From an uncultured Bacteroidales bacterium (lineage in GTDB: Bacteria > Bacteroidota > Bacteroidia > Bacteroidales > UBA932): a stretch of DNA of 64,000 nt. The position numbers were made by a program, and so were the translations under genes. The notes under the pieces were generated by a model that saw only the letters and a list, made by a program, of their open reading frames with translations, had not been told where the DNA came from and did not search any database. Numbering within the stretch: the first letter of the stretch is position 1; each line of letters opens with the position of its first letter. The stretch spans positions 32,291-96,290 of the forward strand of contig CALUST010000032.1 in the NCBI GenBank assembly GCA_944323505.1, in the 5' to 3' direction. Of this stretch, positions 34,779 through 44,378 are shown one piece after another.

Positions 34779-37496
34779 TTACTTTTTATATATCTTAAAT
34801 TCTGTGATATCCACACGAGACGGAGCAGTGAGCATTTCATATTTCAGATACTGTGTCGTCACTTCCTCTCTGAACAAGAAATACCACATATACGATGTCT
34901 GGTTAACTGAGCCCTGCATTGGAATCCATTCATCGCCATCAGCAGATACAGACAATCTGACATAGGTAGGGAAATAGCCCGTATCCCAATGCCTAGTATA
35001 AACACCCTTGATTGTCTTCTTTTCTCCGAAATCGACTGTGAAGTTTATAAGGTCATTATCCGTTGCGACATCAGCGGTACCATTCCCGATAAGAGCATTT
35101 TTATCAGCATTCTCAACTATATCGTTACCATTCGTAGTCCAGAATTTGAACGTCCAGTTGTTATTGCTGCTTTCTCCTGTATATCCTGAGAAAGATGACG
35201 CAAATCCACGTGTAATAAATCCATCTCCAAACGCCGGGAACAACGGTTCGTCTTCTGTCTTGGCCGACTTATGGAATGTCATTGTAAATGAACTCCGGTC
35301 AGGATCAATATATGTGCCCCAACTTGAACTGGTCAATGTCACAGTGACAGTGAATGTCTTTTCTTCAGCGTACTGCTCCAAGACAGTCAAATCTATGCCG
35401 ACTTGCACATCTCCTGAAGAGTCGCTAAAACCTCTGACTTCGGCAGGATTCGGAGATGCCCATATATTCTCAGCAGGTATCAGATCTGACTCAACTTTAT
35501 AATTTACTTCCGTATATGTCTCGAGAATATTGTCTGTACGCACTGTGAAAGTGAATGTCCCATTACCGTCAACTCCATCAGGACCATGAACAAGTTCTAC
35601 TGTCTTATTTGCCGGACCTGACACATATACTTTTTCTCCTTTAGACTGAGCCGGTTTCTTGACATTGACTGTAAATGATGACGGATTCAGGTCATCTTTG
35701 CCGATTTCCGAAATTTCAGAGGTGGACTCAGTTATGTTGACCTTGATTTCAAAGTCGATAGCCTCGTTGTGTGACTTGAGAGCCTCCCATGGATCCGACC
35801 CGTCGGAACTCTTCACCTCCAGCTTGATAGATTGCTCAACAAATTGCTTTGCAGAGGCCCAATAGCCGCATTTGACGGCCCCGGCAGGTATCGTCACTGT
35901 GTTATCCGTCAGTTCCTGGCCATTGAGGGTCAATACCACAGGGACATTGTAGCCGCCTGTCTGCTCTGTCCCGAGCTTCACCGTGATATCCTGCTCTGCC
36001 GGATGTGAAAGCACCACCTGGAAATTAAGGTAGTTTGAAGTCGATACAGTCCCGTCTACGGCATGGTCAAGATTGAATGTCAATGAACTTAATGTCTTGA
36101 GGGAAACAACTGAAGGACCCTCAGGGTCGGCAGTCTCTCTCGCCCTCTTGGTGATGTTTATTGCTGCTGGTGTCTCTGAGCACTCATACAAGATCTGTGT
36201 GTCAGACTTACACTCTGAGATTGTCGTAGAAAGCGTGTATACTGCCAACTCGTCACCGGTCTTGAACACAGTCGGGTCTGACACTGTCACAATCACTTCT
36301 TCAGACTCAAGTGCACCTTCAGGTATTGTCACCGTATTTGACGAGAAGCTCACTTTGTCTCCAAGGTCGAAGTCTTCGCTTACCTGAGTCCCTTCTGATG
36401 CAACAGACTTTTTGCATGCTGCGGCCAGAGTGACGACAACGTCCTTGTCCAATTTAGCCGAAAGTACAGCCTTCACTTTGTATGATATAGAAGAATTGTC
36501 GCCTTCCAGAACAATCTCGTCCTCCATGGTATGGGTGAGATAGAAGTTCAACTCACCTGACTGGGCAAGAGATACGGCAGGCTTCGCGGCCTTGGCCGAC
36601 TTGTCGATGATCACAATGAAAGAAGGTACGGAGTTTGCAAAGCCTTCCAGCTGATCAGTGTCCACTGCGACAGAAATTGAGAATTTCTTCTCCTTATCCG
36701 TAGTCGCGAACACTTGCTTGTCTTCCAGTTTTACGGTTACTTCTTCGGACTCTGTCTCCCCGGCCTTGATGGTCACTTCTGTGGCAGATACGACCATCGC
36801 GTCCGCATTCTCCTCGGTCAAAGCCGTGCATTCCACAGTCAAAGGCAGGGTGACATCCTCCTCAAGTGCACTCTCCAAAGTGGCCTTGAACGAGAATGCT
36901 ATCTGGTCTCCTGTGATCAGGCCGTCCGACTGGTGGGTAAGCTTGTATGTTATCGGATCCTCCGTTACGAATGTAACGATAATGTCCTCAGGCTCTGGAG
37001 TCTCGCTGTAAGCCAGTTTGGTCACCTTCAGGGTCAATGAGCAGTTGTCATCGTCAGCCTTAGCCGCTCCTGTGACCTCATCTATGGATACGGTAAGGTC
37101 GTATTCAGTCTCGGCTCTTTCCCCTTCGAGGAACTTGAAGTCCGTCACGCTTACGGTCACTTCTTCAGACTCTGTCTCCCCGGCCTTGATGGTCACCTCT
37201 ACAGGAGATACTGAGACCTCATCATTGAGTTCCTTGTCGAAAGTTGCGGAGAATGAGACAGTCACATCGCCCTGTGCGGCCTCATCAAGCACCGCCTTGA
37301 ATGTGAACCCGGCGTCTCCGGACACCCCCGTCTCGTTATGCGTCAATTCGACAGGCTTAAGTTCATCGTCAGAGACGAGGGAGACTGTGACAGGGTCTTT
37401 TGCAGGCTCCTGCGGCTGCTCGTTCTTCTTGCAGGACGCCAGCAGCATCACGCAAACCGCAGAGACTGCTGTCACGACATAAAAAAACTTTTTCAT
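34779..37496 (-). CDS. Surface lipoprotein with five beta repeats and a C-terminal F5/8 (discoidin) domain
   Basis: 905 residues. A lipoprotein signal (VCVMLLASCKKNEQ) is followed by five Ig/Calx-beta-like repeats of 115-150 residues. Repeats 1 and 2 share the exact string VTIKAGETESEEVTV, repeat 3 has VTIPEGALESEEVIV and repeat 4 VTIPAGAV, each preceded by a LTHxxxG-type strand. The last 150 residues look like a discoidin/F5-8 type C carbohydrate-binding domain (FTVDFGEKKTIKGVYTRHW, YVRLSVSADGDEWIPM, YLKYEMLTAPSRVDITEFKI). Probably cell-surface and involved in binding glycans or host matrix; no enzyme domain is present. Own promoter and terminator. The divergent-looking AraC gene upstream is on the same strand. 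Confidence 0.75.
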   Translation of the reverse strand: MKKFFYVVTAVSAVCVMLLASCKKNEQPQEPAKDPVTVSLVSDDELKPVELTHNETGVSGDAGFTFKAVLDEAAQGDVTVSFSATFDKELNDEVSVSPVEVTIKAGETESEEVTVSVTDFKFLEGERAETEYDLTVSIDEVTGAAKADDDNCSLTLKVTKLAYSETPEPEDIIVTFVTEDPITYKLTHQSDGLITGDQIAFSFKATLESALEEDVTLPLTVECTALTEENADAMVVSATEVTIKAGETESEEVTVKLEDKQVFATTDKEKKFSISVAVDTDQLEGFANSVPSFIVIIDKSAKAAKPAVSLAQSGELNFYLTHTMEDEIVLEGDNSSISYKVKAVLSAKLDKDVVVTLAAACKKSVASEGTQVSEDFDLGDKVSFSSNTVTIPEGALESEEVIVTVSDPTVFKTGDELAVYTLSTTISECKSDTQILYECSETPAAINITKRARETADPEGPSVVSLKTLSSLTFNLDHAVDGTVSTSNYLNFQVVLSHPAEQDITVKLGTEQTGGYNVPVVLTLNGQELTDNTVTIPAGAVKCGYWASAKQFVEQSIKLEVKSSDGSDPWEALKSHNEAIDFEIKVNITESTSEISEIGKDDLNPSSFTVNVKKPAQSKGEKVYVSGPANKTVELVHGPDGVDGNGTFTFTVRTDNILETYTEVNYKVESDLIPAENIWASPNPAEVRGFSDSSGDVQVGIDLTVLEQYAEEKTFTVTVTLTSSSWGTYIDPDRSSFTMTFHKSAKTEDEPLFPAFGDGFITRGFASSFSGYTGESSNNNWTFKFWTTNGNDIVENADKNALIGNGTADVATDNDLINFTVDFGEKKTIKGVYTRHWDTGYFPTYVRLSVSADGDEWIPMQGSVNQTSYMWYFLFREEVTTQYLKYEMLTAPSRVDITEFKIYKK

Positions 37497-37582
37497 AGCA
37501 GAATAATTTAATAAAGTATAAGTTCGTCATTCATATACATCCCATGACCGAAGATAACAGCCGATGGATATGCACACATTGA

Positions 37583-37613
37583 CAAATATACGGGAAAATT
37601 CCGAATTATCAAA
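37583..37613 (-). promoter_or_regulatory. Promoter of the discoidin lipoprotein gene
   Basis: Minus strand: TTTG (37613-37610), 19 bases, TATATTTG (37590-37583). Ideal spacing; an approximately 80-base leader follows. Confidence 0.7.
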
Positions 37614-37621
37614 TAGTGATG

Positions 37622-38506
37622 TCACTTGTCGGACTTCCGGTATTCTGCCGGAGACGTGCCGGTGTACTTCTTGAAGAACTTCGAGAATGCAGCCTGGTCG
37701 GAAAAGTGCAGATAGTCCGACACCTGCTGCACCAAGATGTTGTCATTGCGGAGAAGCTGCATGGCGAGGGCGAGAAGTTCCCCGGCGATAATCTCATGCG
37801 GGGACTTGCCCGTGCCGGCCTTGATGGCCCTTGACAGGTGCTTGGGAGTGACGCACAGTTCCTTGGCATAGAACGCCACTTCCTTGTCCGCCGGCAGATG
37901 CTTCCACAGCAGTTCCATGAAACCGGCTATGAGCATATCCCGCTTCTTCAGGTTGGCAGTGTATGACTCCATGTCATTTTCATATCTCCCTGTCAGCATA
38001 TTGCTCAGTTCCAGGATGAAAGCCTTGAAGTAGACCCGGGCAAGCTCCGACCTGTACCTGTGGGACATATCGGAGAACGCAGATGCCATCAGCCGCGCCT
38101 GCCTCATGAGGATGACCGCCTCCCGATGCTCCAAATGCAGCACAGGCTCAGTCAGAATCTTCAGAATATAGTTCTGAATCCTCGTGACAGTGCCGAGCAG
38201 GGCGTCCATTATCTGCTTCCGGGTCGTGGCGATGCACACGGCCTCTGTCCCGGGACTGACATGCCCGAAACGCAGCCTCGTCCCCTCAAGTATGTCAACG
38301 AAGTCATTCTTTTCCAGCGACACGGCGTGGCCGTTGATAGCGGCATCTATCTCCCCGTCTGCCACAAGCACGATGAGACGGCAGCCTATGATGTCGTATC
38401 CCGAAAGTCTGGCGATGTCATCAGTATCCATCAGGACTAGTTCCCCGTCAATCCTGTGGGATTCATCCACGGAGTCCGTTATTTGCTGCAGCCCTATGTG
38501 TTTCAT
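37622..38506 (-). CDS. AraC family transcriptional regulator, divergent from the RND efflux operon
   Basis: 294 residues: N-terminal cupin-like sensor (IIGCRLIVLVADGEIDAAIN) and C-terminal double helix-turn-helix (VAFYAKELCVTPKHLSRAIK, VQQVSDYLHFSDQAAFSKFF, ending TSPAEYRKSDK). Its start is 184 bases from the start of the efflux adaptor gene on the other strand, and the gap holds matching direct repeats and promoters in both directions, so control of the efflux operon (and of itself) is likely. Effector unknown. Confidence 0.88.
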   Translation of the reverse strand: MKHIGLQQITDSVDESHRIDGELVLMDTDDIARLSGYDIIGCRLIVLVADGEIDAAINGHAVSLEKNDFVDILEGTRLRFGHVSPGTEAVCIATTRKQIMDALLGTVTRIQNYILKILTEPVLHLEHREAVILMRQARLMASAFSDMSHRYRSELARVYFKAFILELSNMLTGRYENDMESYTANLKKRDMLIAGFMELLWKHLPADKEVAFYAKELCVTPKHLSRAIKAGTGKSPHEIIAGELLALAMQLLRNDNILVQQVSDYLHFSDQAAFSKFFKKYTGTSPAEYRKSDK

Positions 38507-38542
38507 GTCGTCTTTGGCACAATTTCTGTGTACTTATGTCGC

Positions 38543-38605
38543 ATTTTGACAAATTCACGCCTTTATAATAAAGAAAACGGAATAAATGCGAATTTTGGAC
38601 AAATT
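38543..38605. promoter_or_regulatory. Direct repeats in the AraC/RND intergenic region (candidate operator)
   Basis: ATTTTGACAAATT (38543-38555) and ATTTTGGACAAATT (38592-38605) are near-identical and 49 bases apart, about five helical turns. The second copy overlaps the TAAATTTG -7 element of the AraC gene (38607-38600). AraC proteins commonly bind paired direct repeats; this use is inferred. Confidence 0.45.
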
Positions 38606-38629
38606 TATAAGAAAATTATACAAGTCAAA
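38600..38629 (-). promoter_or_regulatory. Promoter of the AraC regulator
   Basis: Minus strand: TTTG (38629-38626), 18 bases, TAAATTTG (38607-38600), giving a leader of nearly 90 bases that includes one of the direct repeats. Confidence 0.5.
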
Positions 38630-38644
38630 AGAAAAACTAAATAA

Positions 38645-38652
38645 TAATTTTG
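38645..38652 (+). promoter_or_regulatory. -7 element of the RND efflux operon
   Basis: TAATTTTG, 38 bases before the adaptor start. The -33 position has no TTTG, consistent with a promoter needing an activator. Confidence 0.45.
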
Positions 38653-38690
38653 TGCCGCATTTTTAGACAGGAAAAAACATATAATAAGAG

Positions 38691-39824
38691 ATGAAAGGTT
38701 TAAATGTTATCACTATCGGACTGTGCCTGCTCATGGGCATGAATTCATGCAAACAACAGGCGACACAACAGCCGACAGCCAGCACTTATCCGCTTATCAC
38801 GCTGGCACCGGAAGACAGGACCCTCACAGTAAGTTACACTTCTGTGATTGAAGGAAAGCAAGATGTGGAAATCAGGCCTCAGGTTTCCGGATTCGTGACA
38901 GATGTCCTCGTGAAGGAGGGCGCGAAAGTAAGAAAAGGCGAGCCGCTTTTCATAATCGACACAATACCTTATGCCGCGACCTACAGGCAGGCAAAGGCCG
39001 CAGTTGCAACTGCTGAAGCACAGATGGCTACTGCAAGGCTCACCCTCGAAGGTGACGAGGAACTCTACAAGGAGAAAGTCATTTCAGACTTCCAGCTCCA
39101 GACCACACGGAACAACTACAATACGGCAGTAGCCGCCCTGGCCCAGGCAAAGGCACAAGAGGCCAGTGCAGCCAACAACCTCTCTTTCGCCAGGGTGACA
39201 AGCCCGGTGAACGGGGTCGCAGGCATGACTTCCGTGCGTGTCGGCGCCCTCGTGAGCGCATCTATGGCCGAACCGCTCATCAATGTGACGGACAACTCGC
39301 AGATGTATGTGTATTTCTCCCTCCCGGAAAAGGAGGTGCTCGGACTCACAAGGCAGTACGGCTCCATTGACAAGACTATTGCGGCATATCCTGCAGTGTC
39401 GCTGACTCTCAACGACGGCAGCCTTTACGAGCATGAAGGCAGGATTGACGTCATCAGCCGCATCGTGGACAAGGCCACCGGCACAGTAAGCCTCAGAGCC
39501 GTATTCGACAACCCTGACGGAAGGCTGATGAGCGGAGGCTCCGCCAACATCAACATCCCTTACACCAGGACAGGCGTGCTTGTAATCCCTCAGGAGGCCA
39601 CATTTGAAATCCAGGACAAGATATTCACCTACAGGGTGATTGACGGTAAGGCGGCATCCACTCAGATCAAGGTGTTCAAGATCAACAACGGCAAGGAATA
39701 CATTGTGGAGGAAGGCCTGAATGAAGGGGACGTGATAGTGGCAAGAGGTGCAGGTCTTCTCAGGGAAGGCACTCCTGTAGCAGCAGCGACAGCAAATGAC
39801 GGCGCAACCAAACAAGGAGAATAG
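38691..39824 (+). CDS. RND efflux periplasmic adaptor (AcrA/MexA type lipoprotein)
   Basis: 377-residue membrane-fusion protein linking pump and outer-membrane channel. The lipoprotein signal ends at MNSCKQQ. Biotinyl-lipoyl half motifs VSGFVTDVLVKEGAKVRKG and FARVTSPVNGVAGMT flank an alpha-hairpin rich in Ala (KAAVATAEAQMATARLTLEG), followed by beta-barrel and membrane-proximal domains. First gene of adaptor-pump-channel, 5 bases before the pump. Confidence 0.94.
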   Translation: MKGLNVITIGLCLLMGMNSCKQQATQQPTASTYPLITLAPEDRTLTVSYTSVIEGKQDVEIRPQVSGFVTDVLVKEGAKVRKGEPLFIIDTIPYAATYRQAKAAVATAEAQMATARLTLEGDEELYKEKVISDFQLQTTRNNYNTAVAALAQAKAQEASAANNLSFARVTSPVNGVAGMTSVRVGALVSASMAEPLINVTDNSQMYVYFSLPEKEVLGLTRQYGSIDKTIAAYPAVSLTLNDGSLYEHEGRIDVISRIVDKATGTVSLRAVFDNPDGRLMSGGSANINIPYTRTGVLVIPQEATFEIQDKIFTYRVIDGKAASTQIKVFKINNGKEYIVEEGLNEGDVIVARGAGLLREGTPVAAATANDGATKQGE

Positions 39825-39829
39825 TCAAC

Positions 39830-42800
39830 ATGAATCTTAAGACATTTATTGACAGGCCTATCCTGTCACTCGTTATATCAGTGTTCATCGTGCTGGTGGG
39901 TATGATCGGACTCGCCGTGCTCCCTATCGAGCAGTATCCGGACATCGCCCCGCCTACCATCAGAGTCAGCACGACATACAGCGGAGCCAATGCGGCTGCC
40001 GTCCAGAACAGTGTGATCGTACCTCTTGAAGAGGCGATCAACGGTGTGGAGAACATGACATACATGACTTCCGAGGCAAGTAACACCGGAAGCGCATCAA
40101 TATCGGTATATTTCAAGCAGGGTGTCGACCCGGATATGGCTGCCGTCAATGTGCAGAACAGGGTATCCAGGGCACAGTCACTGCTGCCGGCCGAGGTCAC
40201 CCGTGTCGGTGTCGAGACCATGAAACGCCAGAGCAGTACGCTGAAAGTGTTCGCATTGGCAAGCCCCGACGGGACATACGACGAGACATTCCTCACCAAC
40301 TACCTGAGCATCAACATCAAGCCTGAGATACAGCGTATCTCCGGTGTCGGCGAGGCCAATGTGATGGGCGGTGACTATGCCATGCGTATCTGGATGAAGC
40401 CGGATGTGATGGCCCAGTACGGGCTCCAGCCGTCCGATATCATATCAGCCCTTTCCGCACAGAACATCGAGGCATCCACCGGTTCCCTCGGCGAGGACTC
40501 GAAGAATGTGTTCCAGTACACCCTAAAATATAAGGGACGCCTCGCTGAGGAGGCTGAATTCGGAGAGATTGTGCTCCGTGCATACGAGGACGGACGCACA
40601 CTGAGGCTGAAAGACGTGGCGGACATCACGCTCGGGGCACAGACCTATTCATTCGAAGGCCGTGTCAAAGGTGCGCCAGGTGTGACAATGATGATCAACC
40701 AGACCGCCGGGAGTAACGCGAATGAAATCATCGAGGAAGTGGACGCCTACCTTGCAGAGGCAGCCAAGGACCTGCCTGCGGGGACGGAGTTCGTGGACAT
40801 CATGAGTACCAAGGACTTCCTTGACGCATCCATCCATGAGGTCATCAAGACCCTCTTCGAGGCCATCCTGCTTGTCATCCTCGTGGTGTACGTGTTTCTG
40901 CAGAACGTCAGGTCCACAATCATCCCGACAATCAGTATATTCGTGGCCCTCATCGGTACATTCGCATTCCTCGTGGTGGCGGGATTCTCCATCAACCTGC
41001 TGACCCTGTTCGCGCTTGTGCTGGCAATCGGTACGATAGTCGATGATGCGATCATAGTCGTGGAGGCGGTACAGGTGAAGTTTGATGAAGGGTACCAGTC
41101 TCCATACAAGGCGGCAGTAGACGGAACATCGGAGGTGTCTTCAGCCATCATCACCGCCACCCTCGTGTTCATGGCCGTGTTCATCCCTGTGTCATTCATG
41201 GGAGGTACTTCGGGAGTGTTCTACAAGCAGTTCGGTCTGACGATGGCCGTGTCAGTGGGTCTCTCCGCTGTCAACTCGCTTACGCTCTCCCCTGCACTCT
41301 GCGCCCTGCTCCTCAAACCGAACGAGATTGTCGCTCCGGGAGAGAAGCCGAAGCAGTTCTCGACGAGGTTCAGAATCGCATTCGAGTCGGGATTCGGCAG
41401 GCTTGTCAAGAAATACAAGTTCGGTGCGGCATTCTTCATCAGGAACAAATGGGCCACAGGGCTCTGCTTCCTTGCAGCTATCGGCATGCTGATGTATCTG
41501 ATGAGCACTTCCAAGACCAGTCTCGTGCCTAACGAGGATACGGGCTCCCTCTTCATAAGTGTGGACGCCCCGGCAGGAAGCACGCTTGACCAGACCAACC
41601 AGATATTGAGCGAGATGCAGAAATGCATCCAGGACATACCTGAAATCAGGACATTCAACCAGGTGGCAGGATTCTCATTCGCAGGTAGCGGAGCATCTCA
41701 CGGTATGATGATGGTCAAGCTCCAGCCTTGGGACATGCGTCCTGACAAGGACCAGAGCAATACTGCCGTGATGAACGAGATATACCGCAGGACGGCCGGC
41801 ATCAAGAATGCACAGATATTCATCTTCGCCCCGCCTATGATCTCAGGTTACGGTACAGGTAACAGTTTCTCCGTAGACCTTCAGGACAGGTCCGGAAAAG
41901 GTATAGAGGCCCTGAACGAAGTGACGAATGAAGTGATAGCGGCTCTCAACAGGAGACCTGAGATACAGATGGCATATACATCTTTCAGTACCCAGTTCCC
42001 ACAGTACACTATCGATGTGGATGCCGCGAAATGTCTCCGCGCAGGGACTACCGCAGACCAGGTGCTGAGTGTAATGCAGGGTTACCTCGGAAGTTACTAT
42101 GCATCCAACTTCAACCGGTTCACGAAACTCTACCGTGTCATCCTGCAGGCCCGTCCTGAGGACAGGGACCAGATTCAGTCACTTGACAACATCTATGTCA
42201 AGACAGCATCAGGCATGGCTCCGGTGAGCCAGTTCGTGACCCTGACCAAGTCCTACGGTGCAGAGATTCTCAACAGGTTCAACCTGTTCCCGTCAATCAC
42301 GGTCATGGGTATGCCTAACGAGGGATACAGTTCCGGAGATGTCATCAATGCCGTGCAGGAAGTGTCGGCAGAGGTGCTCCCTACCGGGTTCGGATACGAG
42401 TTCTCAGGCATGACCAGGGAGGAGGCCCAGCTCGCCGAATCGCATACGACGACGATCATATATATTATATGTATCATCTTCATATACCTGATTCTCTGCG
42501 GTCTGTACGAGAGTTTCTTCCTGCCGCTCGCGGTCATCTGCTCAGTGCCGTTCGGTCTCATGGGAAGCTTCCTCTTCTCCAGATGGTGGGGCATCGAGAG
42601 CAACATCTACATGCAGGTGGGTATCATCATGCTCATCGGCCTTCTTTCCAAGACGGCCATCCTTATCACGGAGTACGCCAGTGACAGGAGAAAGATGGGG
42701 ATGACTCTCAGCCTGTCGGCGATTTCCGCTGCGGGAGTCAGACTCAGGCCTATCCTCATGACCGTCCTGACGATGATCTTCGGTATGCTTCCGCTTGTGG

Positions 42801-42967
42801 TCGCTTCCGGAGTCGGTGCAAACGGATACCGGTCACTCGGTGTAGGTGTCGTGGGAGGTATGATTATAGGTACCATCGCCCTGCTGTTCATAACACCTAC
42901 ATTCTTTGTGATATTCCAGTATATCGAGGAGAAAGTGATGGGCAAAAGAAAGGAGGACAGAGCATAA
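39830..42967 (+). CDS. RND multidrug efflux pump, HAE1 family (AcrB/MexB type)
   Basis: 1045-residue inner-membrane proton antiporter with 12 helices and two large periplasmic loops. Begins FIDRPILSLVISVFIVLVGM and has LPIEQYPDIAPPTIRVSTTY. The proton-relay acidic pair is in helix 4 (ALVLAIGTIVDDAIIVVEAV). The C-terminal helices include LIGLLSKTAILITEYA, where AcrB has its relay Lys. Exports hydrophobic drugs, bile acids or similar from the periplasm with the flanking adaptor and channel proteins. Overlaps the channel gene by 1 base (TAATG). Confidence 0.95.
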   Translation: MNLKTFIDRPILSLVISVFIVLVGMIGLAVLPIEQYPDIAPPTIRVSTTYSGANAAAVQNSVIVPLEEAINGVENMTYMTSEASNTGSASISVYFKQGVDPDMAAVNVQNRVSRAQSLLPAEVTRVGVETMKRQSSTLKVFALASPDGTYDETFLTNYLSINIKPEIQRISGVGEANVMGGDYAMRIWMKPDVMAQYGLQPSDIISALSAQNIEASTGSLGEDSKNVFQYTLKYKGRLAEEAEFGEIVLRAYEDGRTLRLKDVADITLGAQTYSFEGRVKGAPGVTMMINQTAGSNANEIIEEVDAYLAEAAKDLPAGTEFVDIMSTKDFLDASIHEVIKTLFEAILLVILVVYVFLQNVRSTIIPTISIFVALIGTFAFLVVAGFSINLLTLFALVLAIGTIVDDAIIVVEAVQVKFDEGYQSPYKAAVDGTSEVSSAIITATLVFMAVFIPVSFMGGTSGVFYKQFGLTMAVSVGLSAVNSLTLSPALCALLLKPNEIVAPGEKPKQFSTRFRIAFESGFGRLVKKYKFGAAFFIRNKWATGLCFLAAIGMLMYLMSTSKTSLVPNEDTGSLFISVDAPAGSTLDQTNQILSEMQKCIQDIPEIRTFNQVAGFSFAGSGASHGMMMVKLQPWDMRPDKDQSNTAVMNEIYRRTAGIKNAQIFIFAPPMISGYGTGNSFSVDLQDRSGKGIEALNEVTNEVIAALNRRPEIQMAYTSFSTQFPQYTIDVDAAKCLRAGTTADQVLSVMQGYLGSYYASNFNRFTKLYRVILQARPEDRDQIQSLDNIYVKTASGMAPVSQFVTLTKSYGAEILNRFNLFPSITVMGMPNEGYSSGDVINAVQEVSAEVLPTGFGYEFSGMTREEAQLAESHTTTIIYIICIIFIYLILCGLYESFFLPLAVICSVPFGLMGSFLFSRWWGIESNIYMQVGIIMLIGLLSKTAILITEYASDRRKMGMTLSLSAISAAGVRLRPILMTVLTMIFGMLPLVVASGVGANGYRSLGVGVVGGMIIGTIALLFITPTFFVIFQYIEEKVMGKRKEDRA

Positions 42968-44376
42968 TGAAAAAGTCACTATATATGGCTGCAGGCAAGG
43001 CAGCACTTGCCGCAGCAGTAATCATGATGATGAGCAGCTGCTCGATCTACCGCAAATACCAGCGTCCGGAGAATCTCCCGACAGACAGCCTGTACCGCGC
43101 AGAACTGGTGCCGGAGGCTCAGAATACCTCGGAGCCTGACACCAACTCGCTCGGTTATATGTCATGGGAGGAACTTTTCACGGATCCGTGCCTGCAGGAT
43201 CTCATCCGCAAGGGTCTTGACAACAATGTCGACCTCCAGAGCGCAATCCTGAGGGTGGAAGAGGCGAAAGCCCAGCTTTCAGCCGCCAGATGGGCATACG
43301 CCCCGTCCCTGAATCTCACCCCGCAGGGAGGACTGACCAGCGTGAACGGTAATGGAGTGTCATGGTCCTACAATCTCGGCGGTGCAGTGAGCTGGGACAT
43401 AGACCTGTTTGGGAAACTGCTGAACTCCAAGCGCGGGGCGCAGGCAGTGCTTCTGCAGCAGCAGGCTTACCAGCAGGCTGTCAGGTCGCAGATCATCGCC
43501 ACGACAGCGAACACATACTTCTCTCTTCTGATGCTTGACGAACAGGTCAGGATAAGCGGGGAGAATGTGAGAATCTTTGAAGAGCAGGTCAGGACAATGG
43601 AGGCTATGCTGAAGGCCGGCAAGATAAACGAGAATGCCGTGACCCAGGCAAGGGCAAACCTCTACGGGCTTGAGGCGTCATACGCTGACATGCTGAGACA
43701 GCAGCAGGAAACCGTGAATGCCCTCTGCTCTCTGCTCGGACAGCCGTCCATGCCGATAGTACGAGGAAGACTCGCAGACCAGACGGTGCCGGACGAGATA
43801 CGGGTGGGAATACCGCTCCAGTTGCTGTCCAACAGACCTGACGTATATCAGGCAGAGATGGCGCTTGCAAGCGCATATTACACTACCAACCAGGCAAGGG
43901 CTGCATTCTATCCGAGTCTGAACCTGTCAGGAAGTGCAGGATGGACCAACAGCCTCGGACAGGCCATAACCAATCCTGCCGGAGTGCTGATATCAGCCCT
44001 CGGACAACTGACAATGCCTATCTTCAACCACGGGCAGCTGAAAGCCAACCTGAAGGTGAGCAAAGCCGAGGAGGAAATTGCGCTGCTGAACTACCGCCAG
44101 ACGCTCCTGAATGCAGGTGAGCAGGTGAACAATGCCCTCTATGCAGTGGAGATTGCCGATGAGATGTACAACAAGCATCTGGCTCAGGTAAAGGACCTGG
44201 AAAGGACAGTAAAGACTTCCGAGATGCTCTACGAAAGGTCTACAGGAACATATCTGGAACTCCTTTCTGCAAGACAGTCATTGCTGAGCGCACAGTTGAA
44301 CGCCGTGACTGACCAGTTCACAAGGCTGCAGTCCGTGGTGAGCCTGTACCAGGCCCTCGGCGGAGGAAAGGAATAA
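42967..44376 (+). CDS. TolC/NodT-type outer-membrane efflux lipoprotein
   Basis: 469 residues; lipoprotein signal ending MMMSSCSIYRKYQRPEN, then two outer-membrane efflux repeats with long coiled helices (LQSAILRVEEAKAQLSAARW, ALASAYYTTNQARAAFYPSLNLSGSAGWTN). This is the trimeric channel of the tripartite pump. It begins on the pump's stop codon and is preceded by AAAGGAGG ten bases upstream, but those bases are also pump codons. Its end is 2 bases from the convergent murI stop. Confidence 0.94.
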   Translation: MKKSLYMAAGKAALAAAVIMMMSSCSIYRKYQRPENLPTDSLYRAELVPEAQNTSEPDTNSLGYMSWEELFTDPCLQDLIRKGLDNNVDLQSAILRVEEAKAQLSAARWAYAPSLNLTPQGGLTSVNGNGVSWSYNLGGAVSWDIDLFGKLLNSKRGAQAVLLQQQAYQQAVRSQIIATTANTYFSLLMLDEQVRISGENVRIFEEQVRTMEAMLKAGKINENAVTQARANLYGLEASYADMLRQQQETVNALCSLLGQPSMPIVRGRLADQTVPDEIRVGIPLQLLSNRPDVYQAEMALASAYYTTNQARAAFYPSLNLSGSAGWTNSLGQAITNPAGVLISALGQLTMPIFNHGQLKANLKVSKAEEEIALLNYRQTLLNAGEQVNNALYAVEIADEMYNKHLAQVKDLERTVKTSEMLYERSTGTYLELLSARQSLLSAQLNAVTDQFTRLQSVVSLYQALGGGKE

Positions 44377-44378
44377 CC

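Noticed and set aside
42949-42956. AAAGGAGG as a second special Shine-Dalgarno (for the outer-membrane channel gene)
   Set aside because: These bases are Lys-Glu-Asp codons of the pump C-terminus and the match is shorter than that of rpsU; coupling through TAATG explains translation.
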